Shown piece by piece: positions 1 through 7,743 of a stretch of 64,000 nucleotides of DNA. Origin of the DNA: Arthrobacter sp. PAMC 25486 (GTDB lineage: Bacteria > Actinomycetota > Actinomycetes > Actinomycetales > Micrococcaceae); NCBI RefSeq assembly GCF_000785535.1, contig NZ_CP007595.1, positions 4,424,439 to 4,488,438 of the forward strand, written 5' to 3'. A program made the position numbers and the translations under genes. Under the pieces are notes generated by a model. It was not told where the DNA came from. It made no database searches and saw only the letters and a program-made list of their open reading frames with translations. Position 1 is the stretch's first letter; the number at the start of each line of letters is the position of its first letter.

Positions 1-1
1 G

Positions 2-1273
2 TCCTCAGATTTAGAGCCAGTGTACGTCCCCCACGATGAGCAGCGGTGGGTGCAGGAAGCAGCAAAGACCAGTTTCCGCACCGTTTTTGAACGTGACAGG
101 GCCCGGGTGTTGCATTCCTCGGCGCTGCGCCGGCTTGGGGCCAAGACCCAGGTGGTGGCCCCCGACACCGACGACTTCGTCCGGACCCGCCTGACCCACA
201 GCCTTGAAGTGGCGCAGATTGGCCGCGAACTGGGCCGGGTGCTGGGCTGCGACCCCGACGTGGTGGACACCGCCTGCCTGGCCCACGACCTTGGCCACCC
301 ACCCTTCGGCCACAACGGCGAATCGGTCCTGAACGGCCTCTCCCACACCATCGGCGGCTTCGAGGGCAACGCCCAGACCCTGCGCCTGCTCACCCGGCTG
401 GAATCCAAGGTGTTGACGGCCGACGGCGGATCGGCCGGCCTGAACCTGAGCCGCGCCTCCCTCGACGCCTCCTCAAAATATCCATGGCTTGCTGCGGATG
501 CGCCGCTGATCGACGGCTCGCGCACCAGCAAGTTCGGCGCCTACACCGACGACCTGCCGGTCTTTGCCTGGCTGCGCGAAGGCGCCCCGGAAGGCAAGAC
601 ATGCATCGAGGCGCAGGTCATGGACCTCTCCGATGACATCTCGTACTCCGTGCATGACGTGGAGGATGCCATCGTCGCCGGGCACGTGCAGCTGAAGTGG
701 CTGGCGAACCAGGACCAGCGCAACCGTGTCCTCGGCTACACGCAGCAGTGGTACCTGCCGTCGGTGGGGACCGCCGAAATTGACGCGGCACTGCTGCGGC
801 TCGAGGCCACCCCCGTGTGGGTCCGCCACGCCGACGGCAGCCGCCGCTCCATGGCGGCCCTGAAGGACATGACCAGCCAGCTCATCGGCCGGTTCTGCCA
901 AAGCGCCGTCACCGCCACCCAGGCCATCTATGGGACCGGCCGGCTGACGCGTTACGCGGCGGACGTCGTCGTGCCTCACGAGACCATGCTGGAAATCGCC
1001 GTCATGAAGGGCCTGGCCACCACCTTTGTCATGACCACCGACCACCGCCAACCCATCTACCAGCGCCAGCAGGACATCCTGGGCGAGCTGGTCGCCGCGC
1101 TCAATGCCACCGGCGACGCGCACCTGGAGACCATGTTCGCCGAGGATTGGCGTGACGCGGACGACGACGATGCCCGGCTTCGGGTGGTCATCGACCAGAT
1201 TGCCTCACTCACCGATGTGTCGGCGCTTGCGCTGCACGAGCGGCTCGTAGGCACCGAACGCACGCTGTTGTAG
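2..1273 (+). CDS. dgt: Deoxyguanosinetriphosphate triphosphohydrolase-like protein, 5' truncated
   Basis: Cytoplasmic HD-domain enzyme that splits dNTPs into deoxynucleoside and triphosphate, controlling dNTP pools. The frame stays open to the first bases of the window, and no ribosome site precedes the GTG at 20, so the true start lies upstream; about 423 codons are visible. The HD metal ligands are seen in RLTHSLEV and AHDLGHPPFGHNGE, and the preceding DTDDFVRTRLTHS block is typical of the family. It lies 51 bp upstream of dnaG on the same strand, the usual actinobacterial arrangement. Substrate range (dGTP only or all dNTPs) cannot be read from sequence. Confidence 0.93.
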   Translation, partial: SSDLEPVYVPHDEQRWVQEAAKTSFRTVFERDRARVLHSSALRRLGAKTQVVAPDTDDFVRTRLTHSLEVAQIGRELGRVLGCDPDVVDTACLAHDLGHPPFGHNGESVLNGLSHTIGGFEGNAQTLRLLTRLESKVLTADGGSAGLNLSRASLDASSKYPWLAADAPLIDGSRTSKFGAYTDDLPVFAWLREGAPEGKTCIEAQVMDLSDDISYSVHDVEDAIVAGHVQLKWLANQDQRNRVLGYTQQWYLPSVGTAEIDAALLRLEATPVWVRHADGSRRSMAALKDMTSQLIGRFCQSAVTATQAIYGTGRLTRYAADVVVPHETMLEIAVMKGLATTFVMTTDHRQPIYQRQQDILGELVAALNATGDAHLETMFAEDWRDADDDDARLRVVIDQIASLTDVSALALHERLVGTERTLL

Positions 1274-1285
1274 CCCTGTGCACAA

Positions 1286-1302
1286 CCGGCGTCACTCGCC
1301 GG
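1286..1302 (+). other. Short hairpin between dgt and dnaG
   Basis: A 6-bp GC stem (CCGGCG / CGCCGG) with a 5-base loop lies just after the dgt stop and upstream of the dnaG -10 box. No U-tract follows, so it is at best a weak terminator, or an element overlapping the dnaG promoter. Confidence 0.35.
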
Positions 1303-1312
1303 CAATCTCACG

Positions 1313-1318
1313 TAAACT
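1313..1318 (+). promoter_or_regulatory. Candidate -10 box of a leaderless dnaG transcript
   Basis: TAAACT fits the actinobacterial TANNNT -10 pattern and ends 6 bases before the GTG start of dnaG. A transcript would therefore start at or next to the start codon. No Shine-Dalgarno sequence precedes the GTG, which agrees with leaderless translation. No clear -35 is visible. Confidence 0.5.
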
Positions 1319-1324
1319 GGCGGG

Positions 1325-3313
1325 GTGGCTGGCCTGATAAAACGTGAAGATATTGATGAGGTGCGTACCCGCACCGACCTCAAGGAAATTGTTGATGCCT
1401 ACGTCACCTTGAAATCGGCGGGAATTGGTTCATTCAAGGGGTTGTGCCCCTTTCATGATGAACGCAGTCCGTCATTTCATGTGCGGCCGCAGATGGGGTA
1501 TTTTCATTGTTTCGGTTGCCAGGAAAGCGGCGACGTCATTTCCTTTATCCAGAAAATGGATCATATTTCCTTTTCCGAGGCCGTGGAAAAACTGGCCGGG
1601 CGCATTGGCTATGAATTGCGCTACGAGGATGGTGGCACAGGGCCGCGCCGTGAGGACATCGGCCGCCGGCAGCGCCTGCTGGATGCGCACAAGATCGCGG
1701 GGGAGTTCTTTCGTGAACAGCTGCTCACTCCCGCCGCAGCAACAGGGCGCCAGTTCCTGAACGAGCGAGGCTTTGACCGTGATGCGGCCGAACACTTCGG
1801 CGTGGGCTTTGCCCCGCAAGGCTGGGATGCGCTGCTCAAACACCTCACCAGTAAAGGTTTTACGCACGATGAATTGAAATTGACGGGCATGTTTTCCGAA
1901 GGCAACCGGGGCATTTATGACCGCTTCCGCGGCCGGCTCATGTGGCCCATTCGCGACATTGCCGGGGACACCGTGGGCTTTGGTGCACGAAAGCTTTTTG
2001 AGGACGACCAAGGTCCCAAATATCTCAATACCCCCGAAACCACGCTGTATAAGAAATCCCAGGTGTTGTACGGGATCGACCTGGCCAAGAAGAGCATTGC
2101 CTCAAAGCGCCAGCTGGTGGTGGTTGAGGGTTACACCGATGTGATGGCCTGCCACCTTGCCGGTGTCGACACCGCCGTGGCCACCTGTGGCACGGCGTTC
2201 GGCGCCGACCATATTAAGGTGGCCCGGCGCCTGCTCTCCGACGATGGCAGCGGTGGCGAAGTGGTGTTCACCTTCGATGGTGACGCCGCCGGGCAAAAGG
2301 CTGCGCTGAAGGCCTTCGATGAGGACCAGCGATTTGTGGCGCAGACGTTTGTGGCCGTCGAGCCCTCCGGCGCGGACCCCTGTGAGCTGCGCCAAAACAA
2401 GGGCGACGAGGCGGTGCATGCGTTGATTCGTTCCCGCCGGCCGCTGTTTGAGTTTGCCATCCGCACCACGTTGGCAAAATTTGACCTGAGTACCGTCGAG
2501 GGGCGCGTGAGCGGTTTGCGGGCCTCCGCCCCGGTGGTGGCATCCATTCGCGACGGCTCCACCCGTATGGGATACAGCCAGGAACTGGCCGGCTGGCTGG
2601 GGTTGGCCGACCCCAACGAGGTGCTGCGCGCGGTGAAGAACGCCGAGCGCCGTTCACACACCCAGCCGGAGACCAGGGGGGCGGGCCACGGGCAGGCGCG
2701 TGCCGCCGTCGTGCATGGGCAGGCGCAAGGGCAAGCGCACGGACAAGCGCAAGGGCAAGCGCACGGGCAGGCGACGGGTCAGGCACATGGCCAGGAGGGC
2801 GCAACGGCACCTGCGGCCGAGCCTGCCCCTGCCGTCATTGCGCGCCCGGATCCGCGCGATCCGCAGGGCCGCATGGAGCGGGAGGCCCTCGAAGTGGTGC
2901 TGCAGCAGCCAGGTCTGCTGTCGGCCGGAAATTGGCAGCATTTTGCCGCCACGGAGTTCGTGGTTCCCGCTTACAGGGCCATTCAGGAGGGCATCGGGCA
3001 CGCCGGTGAGTCGGTGGCGGCCACCTCGCAATGGTTGGAGGCCGTGCGGGCGAATGTGCCGCCCGAACTGGAATCCCTGGTGGCGGAATTGGCGCTCAGC
3101 CCCCTGCCGGCAACGGGCGAGGAGACCCTCGCCAGATACTGCCGGGACATTTTGCGCAGGCTGTTCGAGCTGCAAATCACGCGGTTGAAGGAAGAGCGGC
3201 TGGGCGCCTTGCAACGCATGGATCCTGCCGTGGACCCTGAGGGCTACCGGCTGCTCCAACGCGAGCTGATGGAACTGGAAATGGCCCGCCGGCAGCTGCG
3301 CGGAGACAACTAG
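1325..3313 (+). CDS. dnaG: DNA primase DnaG
   Basis: Makes RNA primers at the replication fork. Domain order: CHC2 zinc finger (C41, H44, C62, C65), TOPRIM catalytic core (about residues 265-350, with VVEGYTDVMA and FTFDGDAAG carrying the acidic metal ligands), then a helicase-binding C-terminal domain. Length (662 aa) is slightly above the usual 600-640 because of a Gly-Gln-Ala-His repeat linker at about residues 464-492, built from 12-bp units and placed between core and helicase-binding domain. The GTG start is chosen from the conserved N-terminus and a -10 box 6 bases upstream; no ribosome site is visible. Confidence 0.97.
   Translation: MAGLIKREDIDEVRTRTDLKEIVDAYVTLKSAGIGSFKGLCPFHDERSPSFHVRPQMGYFHCFGCQESGDVISFIQKMDHISFSEAVEKLAGRIGYELRYEDGGTGPRREDIGRRQRLLDAHKIAGEFFREQLLTPAAATGRQFLNERGFDRDAAEHFGVGFAPQGWDALLKHLTSKGFTHDELKLTGMFSEGNRGIYDRFRGRLMWPIRDIAGDTVGFGARKLFEDDQGPKYLNTPETTLYKKSQVLYGIDLAKKSIASKRQLVVVEGYTDVMACHLAGVDTAVATCGTAFGADHIKVARRLLSDDGSGGEVVFTFDGDAAGQKAALKAFDEDQRFVAQTFVAVEPSGADPCELRQNKGDEAVHALIRSRRPLFEFAIRTTLAKFDLSTVEGRVSGLRASAPVVASIRDGSTRMGYSQELAGWLGLADPNEVLRAVKNAERRSHTQPETRGAGHGQARAAVVHGQAQGQAHGQAQGQAHGQATGQAHGQEGATAPAAEPAPAVIARPDPRDPQGRMEREALEVVLQQPGLLSAGNWQHFAATEFVVPAYRAIQEGIGHAGESVAATSQWLEAVRANVPPELESLVAELALSPLPATGEETLARYCRDILRRLFELQITRLKEERLGALQRMDPAVDPEGYRLLQRELMELEMARRQLRGDN
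2714..2801 (+). repeat. 12-bp in-frame tandem repeat in dnaG (GQAH/GQAQ)
   Basis: About seven units of four codons reading Gly-Gln-Ala-(His/Gln/Thr), in frame, in the linker ahead of the DnaB-binding domain. Units near the centre are almost identical at DNA level, which suggests recent slippage expansion. Confidence 0.85.
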
Positions 3314-3375
3314 CAAGGGTGCGCCGCCCCGATTTCACAACTGGGCAACCCTTTGTTATTGTTGTTCCTGCACGA

Positions 3376-3451
3376 TCCCCTATAGCTCAATTGGCAGAGC
3401 GTTCGACTGTTAATCGAAAGGTTCCTGGTTCAAGTCCAGGTGGGGGAGCCA
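3376..3451 (+). tRNA. tRNA-Asn (GTT), copy 1
   Basis: 76-nt cloverleaf with encoded CCA. Acceptor TCCCCTA pairs with TGGGGGA (one T-G pair), D stem GCTC/GAGC, anticodon loop CTGTTAA with GTT (Asn), T stem CCTGG/CCAGG with loop TTCAAGT. Identical to the second copy 118 bp downstream. Confidence 0.97.
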
Positions 3452-3459
3452 AGGCGATA

Positions 3460-3505
3460 TTGTCTGACGGTTTTGTTGTGAAACCGTCAGACAATTATTG
3501 CTTTT
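3460..3505 (+). terminator. Strong terminator between the two tRNA-Asn genes
   Basis: Perfect 14-bp stem (TTGTCTGACGGTTT and its complement) with a 7-base loop, followed by a T-rich stretch. It should end the first tRNA transcript, so the second tRNA copy probably needs its own promoter in the AT-rich stretch at about 3495-3565. Confidence 0.85.
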
Positions 3506-3569
3506 CGTGCGCAGGAATGTTCGGTTTTGATTTCAACCGCAAATTACTGCTAAGATTTACTTGCCTCAT

Positions 3570-3645
3570 TCCCCTATAGCTCAATTGGCAGAGCGTTCGA
3601 CTGTTAATCGAAAGGTTCCTGGTTCAAGTCCAGGTGGGGGAGCCA
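3570..3645 (+). tRNA. tRNA-Asn (GTT), copy 2
   Basis: Identical in all 76 bases to the first copy, including the encoded CCA. The first bases after both genes are also similar (an ATTGTCT core), which suggests the tRNA was duplicated together with part of its 3' flank. Confidence 0.97.
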
Positions 3646-3665
3646 AAGAGACATTGTCTCTGACC

Positions 3666-3707
3666 AAAAGGACCCCCGCACTTCAGCTGAAGTGCGGGGG
3701 TCCTTTT
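3666..3707. terminator. Bidirectional terminator between tRNA-Asn and the MFS gene
   Basis: A 42-base perfect palindrome: a 21-bp arm starting AAAAGGACCCCCGC and its exact complement with no spacer. It has A-runs on one side and T-runs on the other, so it can end the tRNA transcript (plus) and the converging efflux-pump transcript (minus, stop at 3719). Confidence 0.9.
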
Positions 3708-3718
3708 GTTGTTTGGTG

Positions 3719-4939
3719 CTAGATTTGCGGCACCATCCGGGGCCGCACGATGAGCCACAGCGCGGCAATGGCCAGCAGGATGCAGCCGCCCATGATGATG
3801 GCCATGGGTGTTGCTGTTGTCACACCAATGAAGCCCACAACCGGGGTGATGATGCCGGCGAAGCCGAAGGTGGTGGCTCCGAGCAGCGAGGCTGCGGTGC
3901 CGGCCTGGCTGCCATTGCGGGCCAGCCCCATGACCTGGACGGAGGGGAACATGAACCCTGTGGCGCAAATGAAGAACCACAGCGGCACCATGACACCCCA
4001 CAGTCCAAGGCCCAGCTGGTCACAGACCACCATGGCGATGGCGGCAGCCACCTGCGCCACCGTGGCCCAGGCGATGACCCACTGCGGACCGGTGTGGCGC
4101 ATGATGCGGGAGGCAATCTGAACACCAGCCACCACACCCAGGGAGTTCACCGCAAAGAGGTAGCCATACTGTTGGGGTGTGAAGCCAAAGGTGTCCTGAA
4201 AGAGGAACGTGGAGGCCGACAGATAGGTGAACAAGGCGGCAAAGTTGAAGCCGCCCACGACCAAGGTGCCCACAAAGATCCTGTCACTGAACACGACCTT
4301 ATAGCGGTCGGCGACGCTCACGCCGTCGGACTGCCGCTTTTCAGGAGGCAGGGTCTCGACGATGAACACGAAGGCGGCCACCACCACCAACGCGCCATAC
4401 CCGGCCAGGAACCAGAAGATGCCAGGCCAATGCATGATGCCCAGCAGTTGCGAGCCGATCACGGGGGCGAGAATGGGGGCCATGCCGTTGACGAGGGCCA
4501 TGCGGGAGAGCATCCGCACCAGCTGGTAGCCGCCAAAGAGGTCGCGCACCATGGCCATCGCCACGACACCGCCGCCGGCCGCGCCGATGCCCTGCAGTAC
4601 GCGGAAGACGCCCAGCATGGTGATGTCGGTGGACAGTGCCGCACCAATCGAGGCGCCCACATGCAAGGCGGTCGCCAGGATCAGCGGCATCCGGCGGCCA
4701 AACTTGTCGCTGAAGGGCCCCACAATGAGTTGCCCGGCCGCAAAGCCGATGGTGGTGGCCGTCAGGGTCAGCTGGACCGCCGTGGCGCTGACGCCCAGCT
4801 CCTCGCCAATGATGGGAAAAGCCGGCAGGTAAAGATCGATCGTGAACGGTCCAAGGGCGGTCAGCAGCCCCAGCACCAGAACGTAGATGAGCTTTTGCCG
4901 GCGGGACAGCGCGTCCCCGGGGTGGGTCAAGTTGGTCAA
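3719..4939 (-). CDS. Bcr/CflA-type multidrug efflux MFS transporter
   Basis: Proton-driven inner-membrane exporter of the major facilitator superfamily, drug:H+ antiporter group with 12 membrane segments. Seen: the TM1 motif FTIDLYLPAFP typical of Bcr/CflA proteins, the MFS loop motif GPFSDKFGRR between TM2 and TM3, and the TM5 region RVLQGIGAAGGG. The 406-aa length is normal. A TTG start is taken because AAGGA lies 8 bases upstream. It converges on the tRNA-Asn genes through a shared bidirectional terminator. Substrate is unknown; bicyclomycin, sulfonamide or an endogenous metabolite are the family precedents. Confidence 0.88.
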   Translation of the reverse strand: MTNLTHPGDALSRRQKLIYVLVLGLLTALGPFTIDLYLPAFPIIGEELGVSATAVQLTLTATTIGFAAGQLIVGPFSDKFGRRMPLILATALHVGASIGAALSTDITMLGVFRVLQGIGAAGGGVVAMAMVRDLFGGYQLVRMLSRMALVNGMAPILAPVIGSQLLGIMHWPGIFWFLAGYGALVVVAAFVFIVETLPPEKRQSDGVSVADRYKVVFSDRIFVGTLVVGGFNFAALFTYLSASTFLFQDTFGFTPQQYGYLFAVNSLGVVAGVQIASRIMRHTGPQWVIAWATVAQVAAAIAMVVCDQLGLGLWGVMVPLWFFICATGFMFPSVQVMGLARNGSQAGTAASLLGATTFGFAGIITPVVGFIGVTTATPMAIIMGGCILLAIAALWLIVRPRMVPQI

Positions 4940-5261
4940 CTAAGGAATCCTTGCAAGAAATCATGTGCGTGCGAATGAAGAACAGGCGTCGAATGCTGTG
5001 CCCAGAGTTTATGGTATGCGGAAAATGCCCCAACCAAGCACGACGGCTTTACTTGTGTTCCGCTTCACAAGAACCAACAACTCCGGGACGAGCTTTACTA
5101 TTCCGCAACAAAGTACCGGCTTGGCGGGACCCGCCGCCGCGCCGATGGATGGTAATTTTGACCATACGGCAATGTTCGTCAAACGGACGCTGCAAAGATT
5201 TCGGGTTCGTGCACTCCTTGGCTCGCAAGTGGCACGAACCCTCATTAAGAAGGCGGTCTCA
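4940..5261. other. Divergent intergenic region with a leader hairpin
   Basis: 322 bp between the divergent efflux-pump and holin-like genes. An open frame runs through it from 4965 into the plus-strand gene, but it lacks protein-like features and a ribosome site, so I treat it as non-coding. A 10-bp perfect inverted repeat (GGGTTCGTGC at 5203-5212, complement at 5232-5241) ends 5 bases before the ribosome site of the downstream gene. It could be a regulatory hairpin or an operator. Confidence 0.5.
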
Positions 5262-6101
5262 GTGACGGATGCGCAAACGGACGTGCATGTCGCGTCGGAG
5301 GGAAACCGAACGGCTGACGGGTCAACGCTCGTGGAGGCACTTAAAACCACTGCCAGGCTTGTCCCGCGCCAGCTGAACGACGAAGTTGAATTGGCCAAGC
5401 TGGAACTCGGGGACAAGAAATCACGCCTCGGCGGGATTGCCGTGTTCGCGGGAACTGCCCTGGTGTTCCTGGTGCTGCTGGTCATCGCCCTGACGGTCGC
5501 CGGGATCGCCGGGCTGGCCACCGTCATGCCGCTGTGGCTGTCGGCGTTGCTCGTGAGCGCCGGCCTGCTGGTGGTCATTGGCATCTGTGCCCTGGTGGCC
5601 TACAAGAAATCCAAGGCCCTGCTGCCGATCATTCCGGAGCATGCGTGGCGAGGCATCCGCCACGACCTGGGCATTGCCCGTCATGGCCGCGACTTTGACC
5701 CGGGGACCCTTGACGCGCCGGTGCTGACCCGCGCTGAAAAGAAGGCACGCGACGCACAGGCCGCCGAAGACAAGGCCCGGGCCGCTGCGGAACGGGTTGC
5801 CAAGGAGGCCGAGCACGGACCCCAGGCCAGCACCTCCGAGCTGATTAAGCGTACGGAAGCACGCCGGGCGCACCTGCTCGATCTGCGCGAGGAGCTGGTG
5901 GAGGAGGCCGACGTCAAGAAGCAGGCAGGCTATTTCCTTGACACAGCCAAGAACAAGGCCATGGATAAGGTCAACCGGTTCACCGGCGGCACCGCCAGTC
6001 AGGCGACAGCGCTGGTGAAGGAGCGGTGGAAGCCACTTGCTGTCCTTGCCGGATCGGGCACCCTCTGTATCGTGTTGTTGCGAAAGTTGATAAAGAAATA
6101 G
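5262..6101 (+). CDS. Holin-superfamily-like / DUF3618-like membrane protein
   Basis: 279-aa membrane protein of unknown role. It has a soluble N-terminus, two adjacent membrane segments at about residues 55-78 and 85-108 (the layout of actinobacterial 'phage holin family' proteins), a charged Ala/Glu/Lys-rich coiled-coil-like middle (about 165-230), and a final membrane segment at about 257-273 ending in KLIKK. Despite the family name there is no phage gene nearby; members are ordinary chromosomal envelope proteins in this group. GTG at 5262 is chosen because AAGAAGG lies 8 bases upstream; the frame is open further upstream but that part is not protein-like. It precedes a phospholipid synthase gene by 90 bp. 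Confidence 0.7.
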   Translation: MTDAQTDVHVASEGNRTADGSTLVEALKTTARLVPRQLNDEVELAKLELGDKKSRLGGIAVFAGTALVFLVLLVIALTVAGIAGLATVMPLWLSALLVSAGLLVVIGICALVAYKKSKALLPIIPEHAWRGIRHDLGIARHGRDFDPGTLDAPVLTRAEKKARDAQAAEDKARAAAERVAKEAEHGPQASTSELIKRTEARRAHLLDLREELVEEADVKKQAGYFLDTAKNKAMDKVNRFTGGTASQATALVKERWKPLAVLAGSGTLCIVLLRKLIKK

Positions 6102-6191
6102 CTCCGCCCAGCAAGGACACACGGGAGCGCACGGACGCAGCCTTGATTGACACGGCCATTGCACGCACAACTATCAGGGGAGGTGACTGAC

Positions 6192-6803
6192 ATGCCCGAA
6201 AACTCACGGACCTACATGGATAGCTCCAATGCGATCTTCACCATCCCCAATGTCATCACCATCGTCCGGTTCCTCGGCACCCCCTTGTTCGTCTGGCTGG
6301 TGCTGGCCCGGCAGGAATACGGTTGGGGCGTTTTCGTCCTGGCCATGATGGGCTGCACCGACTGGATCGACGGATTTGTTGCCCGCAAGCTGAATCAAAC
6401 GTCCCAGCTGGGCCGGGTCATGGACCCGCTGGCTGACCGGGTGGCCCTGGTCGCCGTCGTCATCACCATGGTCCTTGCCGGCTTCCTGCCCCTGTGGCTG
6501 CTGCTGCTTTTGGTGATTCTCGACGCCGTCCTGCTGGCGGTCACGCTGTACTACTTCCGGGGAGACGCGGACCTGAAGGTCACCTTGCTCGGGAAGACCC
6601 GGACTGCGGCGCTCATGATTGGCACGCCGATGCTGCTGCTGGCCAAGGCGCTCGATTCTGATTTCACTGCCATACTGGCCTGGGTGTTCCTCGGCGCCGG
6701 CATGGTCATGCATGTCATTGCGTTTACCCAATATCTGGTTTTAGTGCTTGCCAAGCACCGTGAGCTGCACCTGCCGGACGGTGGCAGGGCGGGCCACCCA
6801 TGA
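6192..6803 (+). CDS. CDP-alcohol phosphatidyltransferase
   Basis: Integral membrane enzyme that transfers a phosphatidyl group from CDP-diacylglycerol to an alcohol acceptor. The full family signature D-x2-DG-x2-AR-x8-G-x3-D-x3-D is visible (DWIDGFVARKLNQ followed by GRVMDPLAD). Several hydrophobic helices follow, and the 203-aa length fits the PgsA-like group. The ATG is picked for the strong site AGGGGAGGTGA just upstream; a longer frame from a TTG at 6147 lacks one. The acceptor (glycerol-3-phosphate, inositol phosphate or phosphatidylglycerol) cannot be assigned. The stop overlaps the next gene by 4 bases. Confidence 0.88.
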   Translation: MPENSRTYMDSSNAIFTIPNVITIVRFLGTPLFVWLVLARQEYGWGVFVLAMMGCTDWIDGFVARKLNQTSQLGRVMDPLADRVALVAVVITMVLAGFLPLWLLLLLVILDAVLLAVTLYYFRGDADLKVTLLGKTRTAALMIGTPMLLLAKALDSDFTAILAWVFLGAGMVMHVIAFTQYLVLVLAKHRELHLPDGGRAGHP

Positions 6804-7702
6804 TGTGGGTTGCCGTGGTGTGTGCCGTGGCAGGAGCCTTTTTCCTTGCCTTCGGCGCACAACGCCAGGGCAGCGCCGTCAGTAACAACACCGGAGGACT
6901 AGCCCTGGGCGGCTCGGGGTTCGTGCGGCTGCTGTCCAACCCGCGCTGGGTTTTGGGACTGCTCCTACTCGGTGTGGGAACCGCACTGAATGTTGTGGCA
7001 CTGACCCTTGGCACCTTGACGGTGGTGCAGCCCATCGGGGCCATCGCCCTGGTGATCACCACCATCGTCAACTCCCGCGACCAAGGGATCAGGCTCAACC
7101 GTGCAACAGTGGTTTCCATCACCGCATGTGTCGCAGGCAGCGCCCTGTTTGTGCTGATGGCGGTGAATGTTGTCCGTGAAAACACGCACGTCACCGTCAC
7201 GCAAGAGCTGACGGTGGTACTGCTGCTGTCCATCGTGGTGATCTTCTTCGGCGGCGCCCTGGTCTTGTTTAAGCAGCGGCTCAAATCATTTTTCTACATC
7301 ATCGGCTCGGGCATGCTGTTCGGTTTCGTGGCGGTCCTGACACGCATCATCTCCAAACAGATCTTTGACCCGAACGGTCTTTATCTGCTGAACGTCCAGT
7401 GGTACTCGGTCATCGCCATCGCCGCTGCTGGCGGACTGGGCAGCTGGTTCGTGCAAAGCGCTTACGCCAACGGGCCTCCGGACTTAGTCATTGCGGGCCT
7501 GACTGTGATCGACCCCATAGTGGGCATCGCCATTGGAATAGCCATTTTGGGTGAGTTGCGCGACGACGTTCCGCCAGTCGTTGCAATTGCCATGGCAGGT
7601 GCCGCGATCCTTGCTATCGTTGGGGTTATCGCGTTGTCCAGACACCACCCGGACGTGGTCAAACGGCGTCGAGCTGCAAAAAAGGAACAACGTAAGCAAT
7701 GA
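6800..7702 (+). CDS. DMT-superfamily (EamA/NIPA-like) membrane transporter
   Basis: 300-aa protein with about nine hydrophobic segments in two half-repeats, as in drug/metabolite or NIPA-type transporters. The Gly/Pro-rich VVQPIGAIALVI block and the second-half EamA-like VIDPIVGIAIGIAILGE support this. The C-terminus is short, cytosolic and basic (RRRAAKKEQRKQ). It starts inside the stop of the phosphatidyltransferase (ATGA) and its own stop region runs into the glycosyltransferase gene, so the three are probably one transcript. Substrate unknown; in this context it might handle a lipid or a cation. Confidence 0.75.
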   Translation: MMWVAVVCAVAGAFFLAFGAQRQGSAVSNNTGGLALGGSGFVRLLSNPRWVLGLLLLGVGTALNVVALTLGTLTVVQPIGAIALVITTIVNSRDQGIRLNRATVVSITACVAGSALFVLMAVNVVRENTHVTVTQELTVVLLLSIVVIFFGGALVLFKQRLKSFFYIIGSGMLFGFVAVLTRIISKQIFDPNGLYLLNVQWYSVIAIAAAGGLGSWFVQSAYANGPPDLVIAGLTVIDPIVGIAIGIAILGELRDDVPPVVAIAMAGAAILAIVGVIALSRHHPDVVKRRRAAKKEQRKQ

Positions 7703-7743
7703 GCCGGCCACAGCCAGGCACCCAGCCAACAGGAGTTTTATCT

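Noticed and set aside
3376..3645. Duplicated tRNA-Asn as attachment sites of an integrated element
   Set aside because: Only 118 bp lie between the copies, no integrase is present, and both genes are complete.
3692..4978. 428-aa plus-strand frame opposite the efflux pump
   Set aside because: His/Gly/Asp-rich antisense shadow; the minus strand has a complete MFS protein and a proper ribosome site.
5262..6101. Holin-like gene as sign of a prophage
   Set aside because: No lysin, capsid, tail, integrase or repressor genes nearby; this family is chromosomal in actinobacteria.
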